DNA of 56,576 bases from a bacterium (GTDB lineage: Bacteria; Planctomycetota; UBA1135; GCA-002686595): assembly GCA_024228395.1 (NCBI GenBank), contig JAAETM010000109.1:1-56576 (forward strand). Reading direction: 5' to 3'. The notes below the pieces were generated by a model. It did not search any database and was not told the origin of the DNA. It was given only the letters and a program-made list of their open reading frames with translations. Below are positions 1 to 11,302 of the stretch, piece by piece. The translations under genes and the position numbers were made by a program. The first letter of the stretch is position 1, and every line of letters starts with the position of its first letter.

Positions 1-7
1 GGGCGGC

Positions 8-13
8 TAGAAT
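8..13 (+). promoter_or_regulatory. Candidate -10 box upstream of leuS
   Basis: TAGAAT, one base from the consensus TATAAT. Any -35 element would lie outside the window. An ATG at 23 follows after 9 nt and is in frame with leuS. Either the mRNA carries a leader of about 150 nt to the start at 170, or translation begins at 23 and LeuS has a 49-residue extension. No other candidate promoter is visible closer to 170. Confidence 0.4.
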
Positions 14-169
14 GTTGACCAAATGGGTCCAGGTCAAGCCTGCTCACGTTTTTTTTGGAAGCGGCCGATCGAAGCGGCCCGGTGGGCCCTATGCTGCCCA
101 GCCCCGGGGGCTCGAAATCCAGGTGTTGTTTTCTTTGTGCACCCCCAGATTGCCGTCCCCAGAGCGCCC

Positions 170-2770
<2,601 letters not shown>

Positions 2771-2844
2771 CGGCCACACGCGCTTCAAACGGGCATCGCG
2801 TTCTTCGATTCCCAAAAACAAAACAGGCCGGGTCCGATCCACGA

Positions 2845-2872
2845 TTGCGTCCCGGATTTTGCTGGTTACAGT
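2845..2872 (+). promoter_or_regulatory. Candidate sigma-70 promoter for tldE-tldD
   Basis: A -35 element TTGCGT (2845-2850) and a -10 element TACAGT (2867-2872) are separated by 16 nt. Transcription would start near 2879, giving a leader of about 50 nt before the ATG at 2931. It lies in the only non-coding gap between leuS and the tld pair. Confidence 0.4.
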
Positions 2873-2930
2873 GTTGTCCCCGATTCGCTTCGGGACCCCC
2901 TTCCATCCGACCCAGAACGCTTCCCGCTCT

Positions 2931-4295
2931 ATGGCCATTCTATCCAACGACCACGCCATCGAGCTGTGTCAATCCCTTGTGGCGCAGAGCCCAACGGAGG
3001 AAACCGAAGTTTCCCTTAGTTGCGTGGAGGACCGTTTTGTGCGCTACGGCGCGGATGGGCCGACCCAAAGCGCGGACCGGGAAAAATACCAGGTAGCCTT
3101 CCGTGTGCGTGTTCCGGTGGATGGTGAAGTGCGCGAGGCACGCGCCACGGCGGGGTCGATCGATCCCGACGATATGCGAGCCGCATTGGAACGGGCTTTG
3201 GTTTTGGCGCATCACGCGGATCCGGTGGGGGACCGACCTGCTTTTGGCGGTCCGGTTCAAATCGCCGGCAGTGCCCTGCAGCGCCCCACGCAGGACCATA
3301 CCTTCGTGGAGAAGAGTGGCTGGGTGATTCAGGCCCGGGAGGTGGCAGCAAAACAAGGCCTACTGGCGGCCGGCCTGGTTCAGACGACGGCGGTTACGCA
3401 AACCCTCGTCAATTCCACCGGGCGAGTATCCCATGGCTCCCGCGCACGCGCCGCATTTTCGATCACGGCCTATGAAGGCGGCGAATCGGGCGTGGCCGCG
3501 TCATCTGAAATCGTGGACGCCAATGTGGATCGCTTGAAGGTCTCCGACACGATCCTGAAGACGGTGGATCGCGCGCATGCCTCACGCAATCCCCAGCCGG
3601 TCGAAGCCGGTGAGCATACGGTGGTCTTGCAACCCCCTGCGGTGAGCGCACTCCTGCTGGGCATGTCTTACGCCGGGTTTGGTGCCCAGGAATATCACGA
3701 ATCCAGGTCCCCATTGTGTGGGCGAGTGGGGGAGCGCATGTTCCCCGACGGGCTTAGCATCTGCGATGACAGTCAACACGAGCTGTACCCCAGTATCCCA
3801 TTCGACGGGGAGGGCAGCCCCTCCGGAAAGGTAGACCTTCTGCGCCACGGGGCTTTCACGGGACCTGTGACCGATACCCATTGGGCTGCTCGACTGGGCC
3901 TTGCGAACACAGGACATGGCGTCCCCCAACCCTCGGCCCATGGCCCCTGGCCGACACATTTGGCTATGGCCCCCGGGCATCAGTCCATTGAGCAGCTCAT
4001 CGCTGGCGTGGAGGAAGGGCTGCTTGTTTCGCAATTCCACTACACCAACATGATCGATCCCCGCGAGTGGTTGTTCACGGGGATGACGCGTGGCGGGACC
4101 TTCCGCATTCGGCAGGGCAAGGTGTGCGAGTCCGTTCACAATCTGCGCTTTACCGAGTCCGCCATTGGAGCCTTCGAGCGCGTGCGCGGAATCGGAAATC
4201 AGTTGCAGGTTGCCGGTGCGCTATTCGGCGGCGAAGTGATCTGCCCCGCCCTTTGCATCGATGGCTTCCGATTCACTTCCACCACCGCTTTCTAG
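2931..4295 (+). CDS. tldE: TldD/PmbA family protein, TldE (PmbA)-like subunit
   Basis: Subunit of a TldD/TldE-type metalloprotease, which in E. coli is a heterodimer that degrades unfolded peptides and matures microcin B17. The 454-residue product shows the family C-terminal segment with TNMIDPREWLFTGMTRGGTF and the following VHNLRFTES stretch. It lacks an HExxxH zinc motif, as expected for the non-catalytic TldE/PmbA partner. The start at 2931 (MAILSND) was chosen over an upstream in-frame ATG at 2859, which would add 24 atypical residues and overlap the promoter candidate. The partner tldD begins 12 nt downstream, so the two are probably co-transcribed and form the heterodimer. The substrate here is unknown; no bacteriocin genes are nearby. 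Confidence 0.88.
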   Translation: MAILSNDHAIELCQSLVAQSPTEETEVSLSCVEDRFVRYGADGPTQSADREKYQVAFRVRVPVDGEVREARATAGSIDPDDMRAALERALVLAHHADPVGDRPAFGGPVQIAGSALQRPTQDHTFVEKSGWVIQAREVAAKQGLLAAGLVQTTAVTQTLVNSTGRVSHGSRARAAFSITAYEGGESGVAASSEIVDANVDRLKVSDTILKTVDRAHASRNPQPVEAGEHTVVLQPPAVSALLLGMSYAGFGAQEYHESRSPLCGRVGERMFPDGLSICDDSQHELYPSIPFDGEGSPSGKVDLLRHGAFTGPVTDTHWAARLGLANTGHGVPQPSAHGPWPTHLAMAPGHQSIEQLIAGVEEGLLVSQFHYTNMIDPREWLFTGMTRGGTFRIRQGKVCESVHNLRFTESAIGAFERVRGIGNQLQVAGALFGGEVICPALCIDGFRFTSTTAF

Positions 4296-4307
4296 CAAAC
4301 GATCCCC

Positions 4308-5756
4308 ATGCAAAAACTAGTTCAAGGTGCGGTGGAAGAAGCTCTTAGGGTGGGTGCTGACTACGCAGATGCGCGTGTAGTACGCCTGACCCAGGAGCAA
4401 CTCAGTGTTCGAAACGGCCGACTGGCGCAGGCCGATGCGCCCGAAGACTTCGGCATAGGCATTCGGGTTCTGAAAGATGGCTGCTTTGGCTTTGCGGCGG
4501 CACCGGCGGTTCCGCGCGATCTGCCCGCGGTCCTCAAGGGGGTGGCTCGTCGTGCAGTTAAAACCGCAAGAGATCTGGGCCCGGCGCGGTCCAAACCGGT
4601 GCTGTTCTCCGAGGAGTCTGGCCATGTGGGTGAGTACACAACGCCCGTGCAGATCGACCCCTTTGGTGTGTCCTTGGATGAAAAGGTCTCCTTGCTGCGC
4701 CGAGCTGAAGCCGGAGTGCACGTGCGTCCCGAAGTAGTTGTGGGCCAATCCATGCTTTCCCTGCGCCGCGAGGAACAATGGCAAGCTTCCAGTGATGGCG
4801 CCGCCTTGCACCAGATTCTCGTGCGGGTGGGGGCCCATGTGACCGCCACCGCCAGCGCCAATGGCCACGTGGAAGTTCGCAGCCATCCTGCTACGGGCGG
4901 CCAATTCCTGACGGGGGGCTGGGAGCATGTGCAGGCCATGGACTTGGAAGGGGCCGCTCCGCGCATGGGCAACGAGTCTGCGGACTTGTGTTTTGCGCCA
5001 CAATGTCCTGCGGGAAATCACACCATAATCATGGGGGGCAGCCAATTGGCTCTTCAGATCCATGAGTCCATGGGGCACCCCTCGGAACTCGACCGTATCG
5101 TCGGGCACGAGATTGATTTTGCTGGGGCATCCTTCGTTCAGCCTTCCATGAAGGACGATTTCCGCTACGGTTCACCCATCGTGAATTTCGAGGCCAACTC
5201 GACTCTTGAGAATGGTCTGGATACCCGAGGTTGGGACGATGAGTGTGTTCCGAGTGGTTGTTGGCCCATCGTCAAGGAAGGGATGCTCGCCGGCTTTCAC
5301 ACCAGCCGCGAGTATGCGGCCATCGCTGGCGAAGCGCACAGCCGGGGCGCCAGTCGGGCGGAAGGTTGGTACAATCCACCGATCGTTCGCATCACAAACC
5401 TTTCCCTCTTGCCGGGGAAGTGGAGTCCGAAAGAGCTCTTGAAGGATACCGAAGACGGAGCCATCTTGGTGGACGGCATTCGGACCTGGTCCATCGATCA
5501 ACGTCGGGTGAATTTTCAATTCACTTGCCAGGCCGCATGGGAAGTTAAGGACGGCCGGCCCGGACGCCTATTGCGGCAGCCCACCTACCAGGGGTCAACC
5601 CTGGATTTTTGGAATGACTGCGACGCCATCTGCGGACCCGAGCATTTCCAGGTCTTTGGGGTGCCCAACTGCGGAAAGGGCAATCCCTACCAAATCGCCG
5701 AGATGAGCCATGGCGCGGCACCCGCACGCTTCCGCAATGTGACCTTCATCCAATAG
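4308..5756 (+). CDS. tldD: Metalloprotease TldD, catalytic subunit
   Basis: Catalytic half of the TldD/TldE protease, acting in the cytoplasm on unstructured peptides. The 482-residue product carries the zinc-binding HExxxH as HESMGH at residues 252-257. The C-terminal glycine- and cysteine-containing block (FGVPNCGKG..., then EMSHGAAP) is also typical of TldD. The start ATG at 4308 lies 12 nt after the tldE stop, consistent with an operon. Beyond the stop at 5756 there is a short perfect hairpin but no T-tract. Confidence 0.93.
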   Translation: MQKLVQGAVEEALRVGADYADARVVRLTQEQLSVRNGRLAQADAPEDFGIGIRVLKDGCFGFAAAPAVPRDLPAVLKGVARRAVKTARDLGPARSKPVLFSEESGHVGEYTTPVQIDPFGVSLDEKVSLLRRAEAGVHVRPEVVVGQSMLSLRREEQWQASSDGAALHQILVRVGAHVTATASANGHVEVRSHPATGGQFLTGGWEHVQAMDLEGAAPRMGNESADLCFAPQCPAGNHTIIMGGSQLALQIHESMGHPSELDRIVGHEIDFAGASFVQPSMKDDFRYGSPIVNFEANSTLENGLDTRGWDDECVPSGCWPIVKEGMLAGFHTSREYAAIAGEAHSRGASRAEGWYNPPIVRITNLSLLPGKWSPKELLKDTEDGAILVDGIRTWSIDQRRVNFQFTCQAAWEVKDGRPGRLLRQPTYQGSTLDFWNDCDAICGPEHFQVFGVPNCGKGNPYQIAEMSHGAAPARFRNVTFIQ

Positions 5757-5758
5757 GC

Positions 5759-5782
5759 CCATTCTCCACATTGTGGGAATGG
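5759..5782. other. Intergenic hairpin after tldD
   Basis: CCATTC and CCAC pair with GTGG and GAATGG around an ATT loop, with one bulged T. It starts two nt after the tldD stop. There is no T-run on either side, so it may be a weak or factor-assisted terminator or an mRNA 3'-end stabiliser. Confidence 0.35.
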
Positions 5783-5830
5783 AACCACCCATTGGTGCGC
5801 TGCAGACCCCGTTTTGGTCGCTCCGCTGGC

Positions 5831-5836
5831 TATGCT
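5831..5836 (+). promoter_or_regulatory. -10 box of a probable leaderless transcript (RNase gene)
   Basis: TATGCT lies exactly 6 nt before the ATG at 5843. With usual -10 to start-site spacing the RNA would begin at or next to the A of the start codon. No convincing -35 and no Shine-Dalgarno sequence are present. Confidence 0.5.
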
Positions 5837-5842
5837 GCCCTG

Positions 5843-7642
5843 ATGGCAGGCGACAAAAGCAAAGAGAATATATCAGGCGATAACTCTGGCGAGCCTGGGC
5901 AGTTCAGTAGCTTTGCGGATCTTCTACGCTCCCAGGGGGGCAAACCGGAAGAGAAGCAAGACAAGTCGAAGGGGCGGGGTTGGGTGGTTGAAGCCGACGC
6001 GGCTTTTGATGAAGCCGCCCTCGAAAAACTACGCGATGAGGATGCTGGGGCTCGTGCACGCATAGGTCGTCAGGCTCCAGGGTTTGGTCCCATGGATACC
6101 GGCCCCCCATGCTACTCTGACTTGGAATCCGACGAATTAGAGCTCTTGCGTTCTTTTCGTGTACGGACCATTTTCTTGCCCGATGTCCTGAAGGAGGTTG
6201 AGGGTTTGCCCGACAACCCGCGCCCCACCGATAGCGAAGGGCGCCAAGATCTGCGCGGGCAAACCATATTCACGATCGATGGCAAGGACGCCAAGGACTA
6301 CGACGACGCGATCGCGATTCAGGAGCTGGATGAAGGTCGCGTTGAGGTCAGTGTTCACATCGCCGATGTGTCGCACTATGTACGGCCAGGAACCCGCTTG
6401 GATGACGAGGCCTTGGCCCGGGCGACCAGTGTCTACTTGGCCGATCAGGTCGTGCCCATGCTGCCAGAGAAATTGAGCAATGGTTTGTGTTCGCTGGTCC
6501 CAGACCAGGACCGGCTCGCATTTTCCGTGCACATGATTTTCAATGAACAAGGTGAACGCGAGTCGTACCGCGTGGCCAAGAGCATCATCCGCAGTGTCAA
6601 GCGGTGCACATACAAACAAGTCCAGGAATTGCTAGATGGGGATACCACGGATGACGCCCTGGAAGTCGAGCATCTTCGCGCCCCCCTGGAAGCCTTCCAG
6701 AAGTGGACGCGCAGGCAGCAGGCGATTCGGGACGCAAAGGGTTCCCTGCGCTTGCCCTCGCGCGAACGTAAGTTCGTCTTCGATGATCAGCACGAAGTTT
6801 CCGCCATCATTGAAGCTCCCAAATATTTCTCCAACACCCTCATCGAGGAAACGGCGCTGGCAGCAAACCAGGCGGTGGGGGATTATTTTCGCACTCTGGG
6901 ATTACCGACCATTTATCGTGTGCATCCCGACAAGGATCCCGAGGAGATTGAGCGCATTGCAAACATGCTCGAGGAGTTCGGCTTGCACGTGCCCCTCAAG
7001 GAGCGATTGACTGGACGCGACGTGAGCCGCTTGATCCGCGCCGCAAGACGCAAGCCCAATGCGGACGCCCTGATCCCCAGAATCATGGGGCTTGTGGAGC
7101 GGGCGGTCTATGAGGTCAAGGACCACGAGGATGTGGCCCAGCACTTCGGTCTTGCCCGAGAGGCCTACTTGCACTTCACTTCGCCCATCCGCCGCTATCC
7201 GGACCTGATGGTGCATCGCTGGCTGAGTGACCTTTTGAACCGCGGCAAAGAGGCGCAAGAAGAGTTGCGAGACGGCGGCTGGAGCGATGAATTGTCCGAG
7301 GTCGCTGGCCACAGTTCCATGCAAGCCGACACGGCCAAGATGGTCGAGGTGGCCATCGGCGATTTGAAGGTGTGCCAGTTTATGGAACCCCACGAAGGTG
7401 AGAAAGCGGAAGGCCGGGTCCTGCGCGTTTCCCGTGGAGGGATCGAAGTCCAGCTACCAGAATACAATGTGATTGGATTCATCCCCCTGCGTGTGATTGG
7501 GGCACGTCCAAAAATCACGGGTAGTACCCTTACCGTTCAACAGGGCAGGCGCAGTCTGTCTTTCACCGAAGGTTATGCCATCGCAATTCGTATTGAGGCG
7601 GTGGACTTCATCAAACTCCAAGTCCTGATGGAAGTGGCCTAG
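5843..7642 (+). CDS. RNase II/RNase R family 3'-5' exoribonuclease, short form
   Basis: Processive 3'-5' exoribonuclease of RNA turnover. The RNB catalytic domain begins near residue 135, and its four metal-binding aspartates match RNase II spacing: D146, D152, D154 and D155. A C-terminal S1-like domain is visible (KAEGRVLRVSRGGIEVQLPE region, about residues 525-595). At 599 residues the protein is clearly shorter than RNase R (about 800) because the usual N-terminal cold-shock domains are absent. They are replaced by about 130 residues beginning with a charged, probably disordered tract. The name rnr versus rnb cannot be settled by eye. The start at 5843 is supported by the -10 box 6 nt upstream; an upstream ATG at 5771 would lie in the leader. 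Confidence 0.88.
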   Translation: MAGDKSKENISGDNSGEPGQFSSFADLLRSQGGKPEEKQDKSKGRGWVVEADAAFDEAALEKLRDEDAGARARIGRQAPGFGPMDTGPPCYSDLESDELELLRSFRVRTIFLPDVLKEVEGLPDNPRPTDSEGRQDLRGQTIFTIDGKDAKDYDDAIAIQELDEGRVEVSVHIADVSHYVRPGTRLDDEALARATSVYLADQVVPMLPEKLSNGLCSLVPDQDRLAFSVHMIFNEQGERESYRVAKSIIRSVKRCTYKQVQELLDGDTTDDALEVEHLRAPLEAFQKWTRRQQAIRDAKGSLRLPSRERKFVFDDQHEVSAIIEAPKYFSNTLIEETALAANQAVGDYFRTLGLPTIYRVHPDKDPEEIERIANMLEEFGLHVPLKERLTGRDVSRLIRAARRKPNADALIPRIMGLVERAVYEVKDHEDVAQHFGLAREAYLHFTSPIRRYPDLMVHRWLSDLLNRGKEAQEELRDGGWSDELSEVAGHSSMQADTAKMVEVAIGDLKVCQFMEPHEGEKAEGRVLRVSRGGIEVQLPEYNVIGFIPLRVIGARPKITGSTLTVQQGRRSLSFTEGYAIAIRIEAVDFIKLQVLMEVA

Positions 7643-7654
7643 AGCCAAGAGTCT

Positions 7655-9253
7655 ATGCGCGCACCGATTTTCACAATTCTGTTTGCACTGTTGGCCGGTT
7701 GCATCGCGCTCGCGTTGATGTGGAGCGGTGTTTGGGTTGCGGTTGCACTTGTGTCCATTCTGCTTGCCGTAGCTCTGGTGGATGCCACTCAAAATCGTCA
7801 CGCTATCCTGCGCAATTTTCCCTTGCTGGGACGTTTTCGGTATCTGTTCGAGATGATTCGACCGGAAATCCAGCAGTACTTTGTGGAAGCCGATACCGAT
7901 GGGGTGCCCTTCAACCGTGAGCGTCGCTCGGTCGTGTACCAACGCGCCAAGAGTGTCATGGACACCCTGCCATTTGGCACGCAGATGGACGTGTACGCAC
8001 CTGGTTACGAGTGGATCTCACACTCCTTCATGGCCAAGTATCCTGCCCACGAGGTTCCGCGGGTCTTGATCGGAGGCGACACGTGCAAGCAGCCCTACTC
8101 TTCCTCCTTGTTGAATATTTCCGCCATGAGTTACGGGTCTCTTTCCGCCAACGCTGTGGAGTCCCTAAACCTCGGCGCCAAGTTGGGGGGATTCGCGCAC
8201 AACACGGGGGAGGGCGGCGCATCCCCCTTCCACCTGAACCCCGGCGGTGATGTGATTTGGCAATTGGGTACCGGCTATTTCGGTTGCCGAACCAGCGATG
8301 GCAAGTTCGATCCAGAAAAATTCAAACAAGCGGCAAAACACCCTTCGATCAAGATGATCGAGATCAAAATCTCCCAGGGCGCGAAACCTGGCCATGGGGG
8401 TATCTTGCCCGCCGCCAAGGTGACCGAGGAGATCTCCTCAATCCGTGGTGTTCCCATGGGAGCGGACGTACTCTCCCCGCCTACGCACAATACGTGGCGC
8501 ACCCCTTCGGAACTCTTGCAGTGGATCGAAGATCTGCGCAGGCTCTCCGACGGCAAACCGATCGGCTTCAAGTTTTGCGTAGGTCGCCCCGAGGAATTCA
8601 TGGCGCTTTGCATGGCTATGAGAGCTTCCGGAAGACACCCAGACTTCATCGTGGTCGATGGGGGAGAAGGAGGGACCGGAGCTGCCCCATTGGAATTTTC
8701 CAACTCGGTTGGCATGCCGCTCAATGAAGGTCTGGTGTTCGTGCACAACTGCTTGGTTGGCTTCGCTCTGCGGGAAAAGATCAAAATCGTCGCCAGCGGC
8801 AAGGTCATCACGGGCTTCGATATGGTGACCCGCCTTGCGTTGGGCGCGGACCTTTGCTATTCGGCCCGTGCGATGATGATGGCCATCGGCTGTATTCAAG
8901 CCAGGCGATGCAATGCCAATGATTGCCCCGCTGGGGTCGCAACCCAGAAGAAGAGCCTCATGCAGGGGCTCAATGTGGCGGACAAGGCCCCGCGTGTGGA
9001 GTCTTACCACATGGAGACGATCCAGAGCCTGTTGGAGTTGGTGGGGGCTGCAGGGTTGCAAGCGCCCTCTGAAATCACGCCGCACCACATCATGCGCAGG
9101 GTGCAGGGGACCGAGGTGCTCAGTTATTTCGACCTTTATCCATTCATAGAAAGGGGGGCCCTGATCTCGGATCCGGTGCCCGAAGCCTATGAAGACGCGT
9201 GGCGCCGGGCTTCCCGGAATCAATTTGAGTCATCCTTTGATACGCTTTTCTAA
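7655..9253 (+). CDS. Membrane-anchored FMN-binding glutamate-synthase-like protein
   Basis: Stand-alone version of the FMN/Fe-S synthase domain of GltB. The 532-residue product has two hydrophobic N-terminal segments (about residues 5-45), then the TIM-barrel domain: MSYGSLS near the flavin site, GEGGASP, ISQGAKPGHGG, and the VDGGEGGTGAAP phosphate-binding loop. A 3Fe-4S cysteine set C413, C419, C424 has the same spacing as in glutamate synthase. The glutaminase and C-terminal GXGXG domains of GltB are missing, so it is unlikely to make glutamate from glutamine alone; the real reaction of this subfamily is not known to me. It begins 12 nt after the RNase stop, so it is probably in the same transcript, though no functional link is obvious. 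Confidence 0.85.
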   Translation: MRAPIFTILFALLAGCIALALMWSGVWVAVALVSILLAVALVDATQNRHAILRNFPLLGRFRYLFEMIRPEIQQYFVEADTDGVPFNRERRSVVYQRAKSVMDTLPFGTQMDVYAPGYEWISHSFMAKYPAHEVPRVLIGGDTCKQPYSSSLLNISAMSYGSLSANAVESLNLGAKLGGFAHNTGEGGASPFHLNPGGDVIWQLGTGYFGCRTSDGKFDPEKFKQAAKHPSIKMIEIKISQGAKPGHGGILPAAKVTEEISSIRGVPMGADVLSPPTHNTWRTPSELLQWIEDLRRLSDGKPIGFKFCVGRPEEFMALCMAMRASGRHPDFIVVDGGEGGTGAAPLEFSNSVGMPLNEGLVFVHNCLVGFALREKIKIVASGKVITGFDMVTRLALGADLCYSARAMMMAIGCIQARRCNANDCPAGVATQKKSLMQGLNVADKAPRVESYHMETIQSLLELVGAAGLQAPSEITPHHIMRRVQGTEVLSYFDLYPFIERGALISDPVPEAYEDAWRRASRNQFESSFDTLF

Positions 9254-9546
9254 ACTGGGAATGCCGCTTTCCGGGACTGTGGAAGGGGCCGAGAGGGGGC
9301 GCGCCTCGGGTTTGGAGGCCCAATTGGCCCCTGCCCGGGCCCTGGTTTGTATTTTGTTTAACATATTTAGGGTACTATTGGTTGCCGTGGGGAACACCAC
9401 GCTAAATCGTGCCGTCACAACCAATGCCTTTAGGTTCTACCTTCAGTTTGTCCGGGGCTGACTTTGTCAGGAGCCGTGATTGGCTGGCTAAGTGGCCCTT
9501 TCGGCCCTCTCCCATACCTAAAACATCTCTTCCAGGAGTCTGCTTT
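9254..9546. other. Non-coding region upstream of the secreted protein gene
   Basis: A 293-bp gap. It holds an unusually AT-rich island at about 9346-9380 (TTTGTATTTTGTTTAACATA, then TACTAT at 9373-9378) in an otherwise GC-rich sequence, probably the promoter area, though no -35/-10 pair has good spacing. A small hairpin CTGAC-TTT-GTCAG lies further downstream at about 9459. A clear ribosome-binding site AGGAG is at 9534-9538, 8 nt before the ATG at 9547. I see no gene in it. Confidence 0.45.
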
Positions 9547-11118
9547 ATGCTTCGTTCTTCTCTTATCGCGGCTGGTTCCGTGATCCTTTGTACTGCAGCC
9601 GCAGCACAAACTGGTGTCGTCCAGTCTAAGGTCATGCAAACCGCTGCCAAGTTCGGGGGTACCTACCACGTCGCCACGGGCACGTGGACTCGCAACGCCC
9701 CTACCAGCGCCCAGCTCGGCACCGGGGATATCATTTACAACAATACCGCCAACCTGGATGCTTGGTCATCTCAGACCGATGATACCCAGTCGTATCAGAT
9801 CGTCGATGCGGGTCGTATCCCCACCACAGGTAGCGCTGGCAGCGCCAACCGGGACAACTACAACATCACCGACGTCACTATCGGCTACTGTATTGACAAC
9901 AATACCGCCAACAGTGCCGACGTGTTGGTGACCATCTACGGCAGTTATGAGCCTTGTGAGGACCCGGAAGTGCACCTGTGTTCCGGCGAGTTCATGGGCA
10001 TAGGTCTCCCCGGTGCTACCGCAGCAAACATCGCTAATGGCTGGGCCACCTGCTGGACCATCAACTTCGACCTTTCCGGCGGCGATGAGATTTGCATCCA
10101 AGGCGACGCCGACGGTTTCTTTGACTCCGACCTCGACTTTGACTCCTTTGGCTTTGGCCTTGAGTTCGACCCCGGCGGAACCGGCGGATACGTCAACAAT
10201 ATCGATTTCGGCCCCATAATTACGGGCGACCGCATGTGGACCGTTCAGGCCACAGGCGAGATCACCGCTTCCAGTGGTGCTGGCGTTGTTGGTTGCACAG
10301 TCGCTGCAACGGGCGGTGGTGGAGGCACCTACTACGGTCCCGTTGAGTGCTGTACCCCCACTGCTGGCGGTTTAAATTCCACCGGTTTGGACAACAGTGA
10401 CTTCGCATATATTGGCTTCGCCCCGGGCTCTCCTATGGCAGCAGCTGGCTGCTACTATTTCGGTGGGTACGACAACCTCTACTGCGCTGCCAACGGCGCT
10501 GGTGGTGTTCAGCCCAACCCGAACGGGGGCAATCTCCTCTACATGGGGCTCTACTCTGTCATCGAGGCTGACCTGACTGGCAACTGCGTGCCCAGTGCTT
10601 GTGGTGCTCCCACTGGCCCGACGCTCGTTGACTTCTGCACCCCGGCCAGCAACAACTCGACCGGCGCCCCTGCTGTCCTGTCCGGCACTGGCGGATCTGG
10701 ATTCGAGACCGACGTTCACCTTGACGTGTCCGGCGGCCCCTTGCCCCTTCCCGGCGGCAGCCGCATGCTTGGCTACTTCCTGGTTGGCAACATGGCTACC
10801 GCCGGCACCCCGGTTGGTGACGGCACCTTCTGCCTAATCGGCGCCACGGGTGCTTCCTTTGGCCGTTACAACGTTGCTGGCACTACGCGATACTCACTGG
10901 GTCTCTTCGACGCCAATGGCGACCTTGAGAACATGGTTGGCACCGGTGGCACCAGCGGCTACGGCTTCGATATCCCCTACGACATCCTAATCGCGGGCAC
11001 GCCGCTCACCACCATCGTCTCTGGCGACACCTATCACTTCCAGTGCTGGTTCCGCGACACCGCTGCTGGTATTGGTCACTCCAACTTCACCAATGGTGTT
11101 AGCGTCACCTTCCCCTAG
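9547..11118 (+). CDS. Exported cysteine-rich protein of unknown function
   Basis: A 523-residue secreted protein. The first 20 or so residues are a typical Sec signal peptide (MLRSSLIAAGSVILCTAAAA, cleavage near AAA-AQ). The mature part is rich in Gly, Thr, Asp and Cys and has almost no Lys. The last 150 residues contain, in order, CTPASNNSTGAP, GYFLVGN, an FGRYN segment, then FQCWFRD and SNFTNGVSVTF at the very end. I recall this order of short motifs as a C-terminal module in exported proteins of marine planctomycetes; its role is unknown to me. Start chosen by the AGGAG ribosome-binding site 8 nt upstream, one of the few good ones in the window, which together with the strong terminator suggests high expression. 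It may be a structural or surface protein. Confidence 0.75.
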   Translation: MLRSSLIAAGSVILCTAAAAQTGVVQSKVMQTAAKFGGTYHVATGTWTRNAPTSAQLGTGDIIYNNTANLDAWSSQTDDTQSYQIVDAGRIPTTGSAGSANRDNYNITDVTIGYCIDNNTANSADVLVTIYGSYEPCEDPEVHLCSGEFMGIGLPGATAANIANGWATCWTINFDLSGGDEICIQGDADGFFDSDLDFDSFGFGLEFDPGGTGGYVNNIDFGPIITGDRMWTVQATGEITASSGAGVVGCTVAATGGGGGTYYGPVECCTPTAGGLNSTGLDNSDFAYIGFAPGSPMAAAGCYYFGGYDNLYCAANGAGGVQPNPNGGNLLYMGLYSVIEADLTGNCVPSACGAPTGPTLVDFCTPASNNSTGAPAVLSGTGGSGFETDVHLDVSGGPLPLPGGSRMLGYFLVGNMATAGTPVGDGTFCLIGATGASFGRYNVAGTTRYSLGLFDANGDLENMVGTGGTSGYGFDIPYDILIAGTPLTTIVSGDTYHFQCWFRDTAAGIGHSNFTNGVSVTFP

Positions 11119-11170
11119 GAAGCATGAGCCGTCATCGGACTGGGCCTAGTGCCCAGGTCCAATGAATCAA

Positions 11171-11195
11171 GGCCGCCCCGTTGAAGGGGGCGGCC
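11171..11195 (+). terminator. Rho-independent terminator of the exported protein gene
   Basis: A perfect 9-bp stem GGCCGCCCC / GGGGCGGCC with a 7-nt loop, followed by TAGTTTGTT. It starts 52 nt after the stop codon at 11118. Confidence 0.75.
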
Positions 11196-11302
11196 TAGTT
11201 TGTTCTGGGTGGGGAGCGGCTGCAGGGCATTGATTCGATCGGCAGACCCCTACCCTGGCGACCGTGCAGGCCCGCAGTCATGGCATCGAGGCGGGACGTG
11301 AG

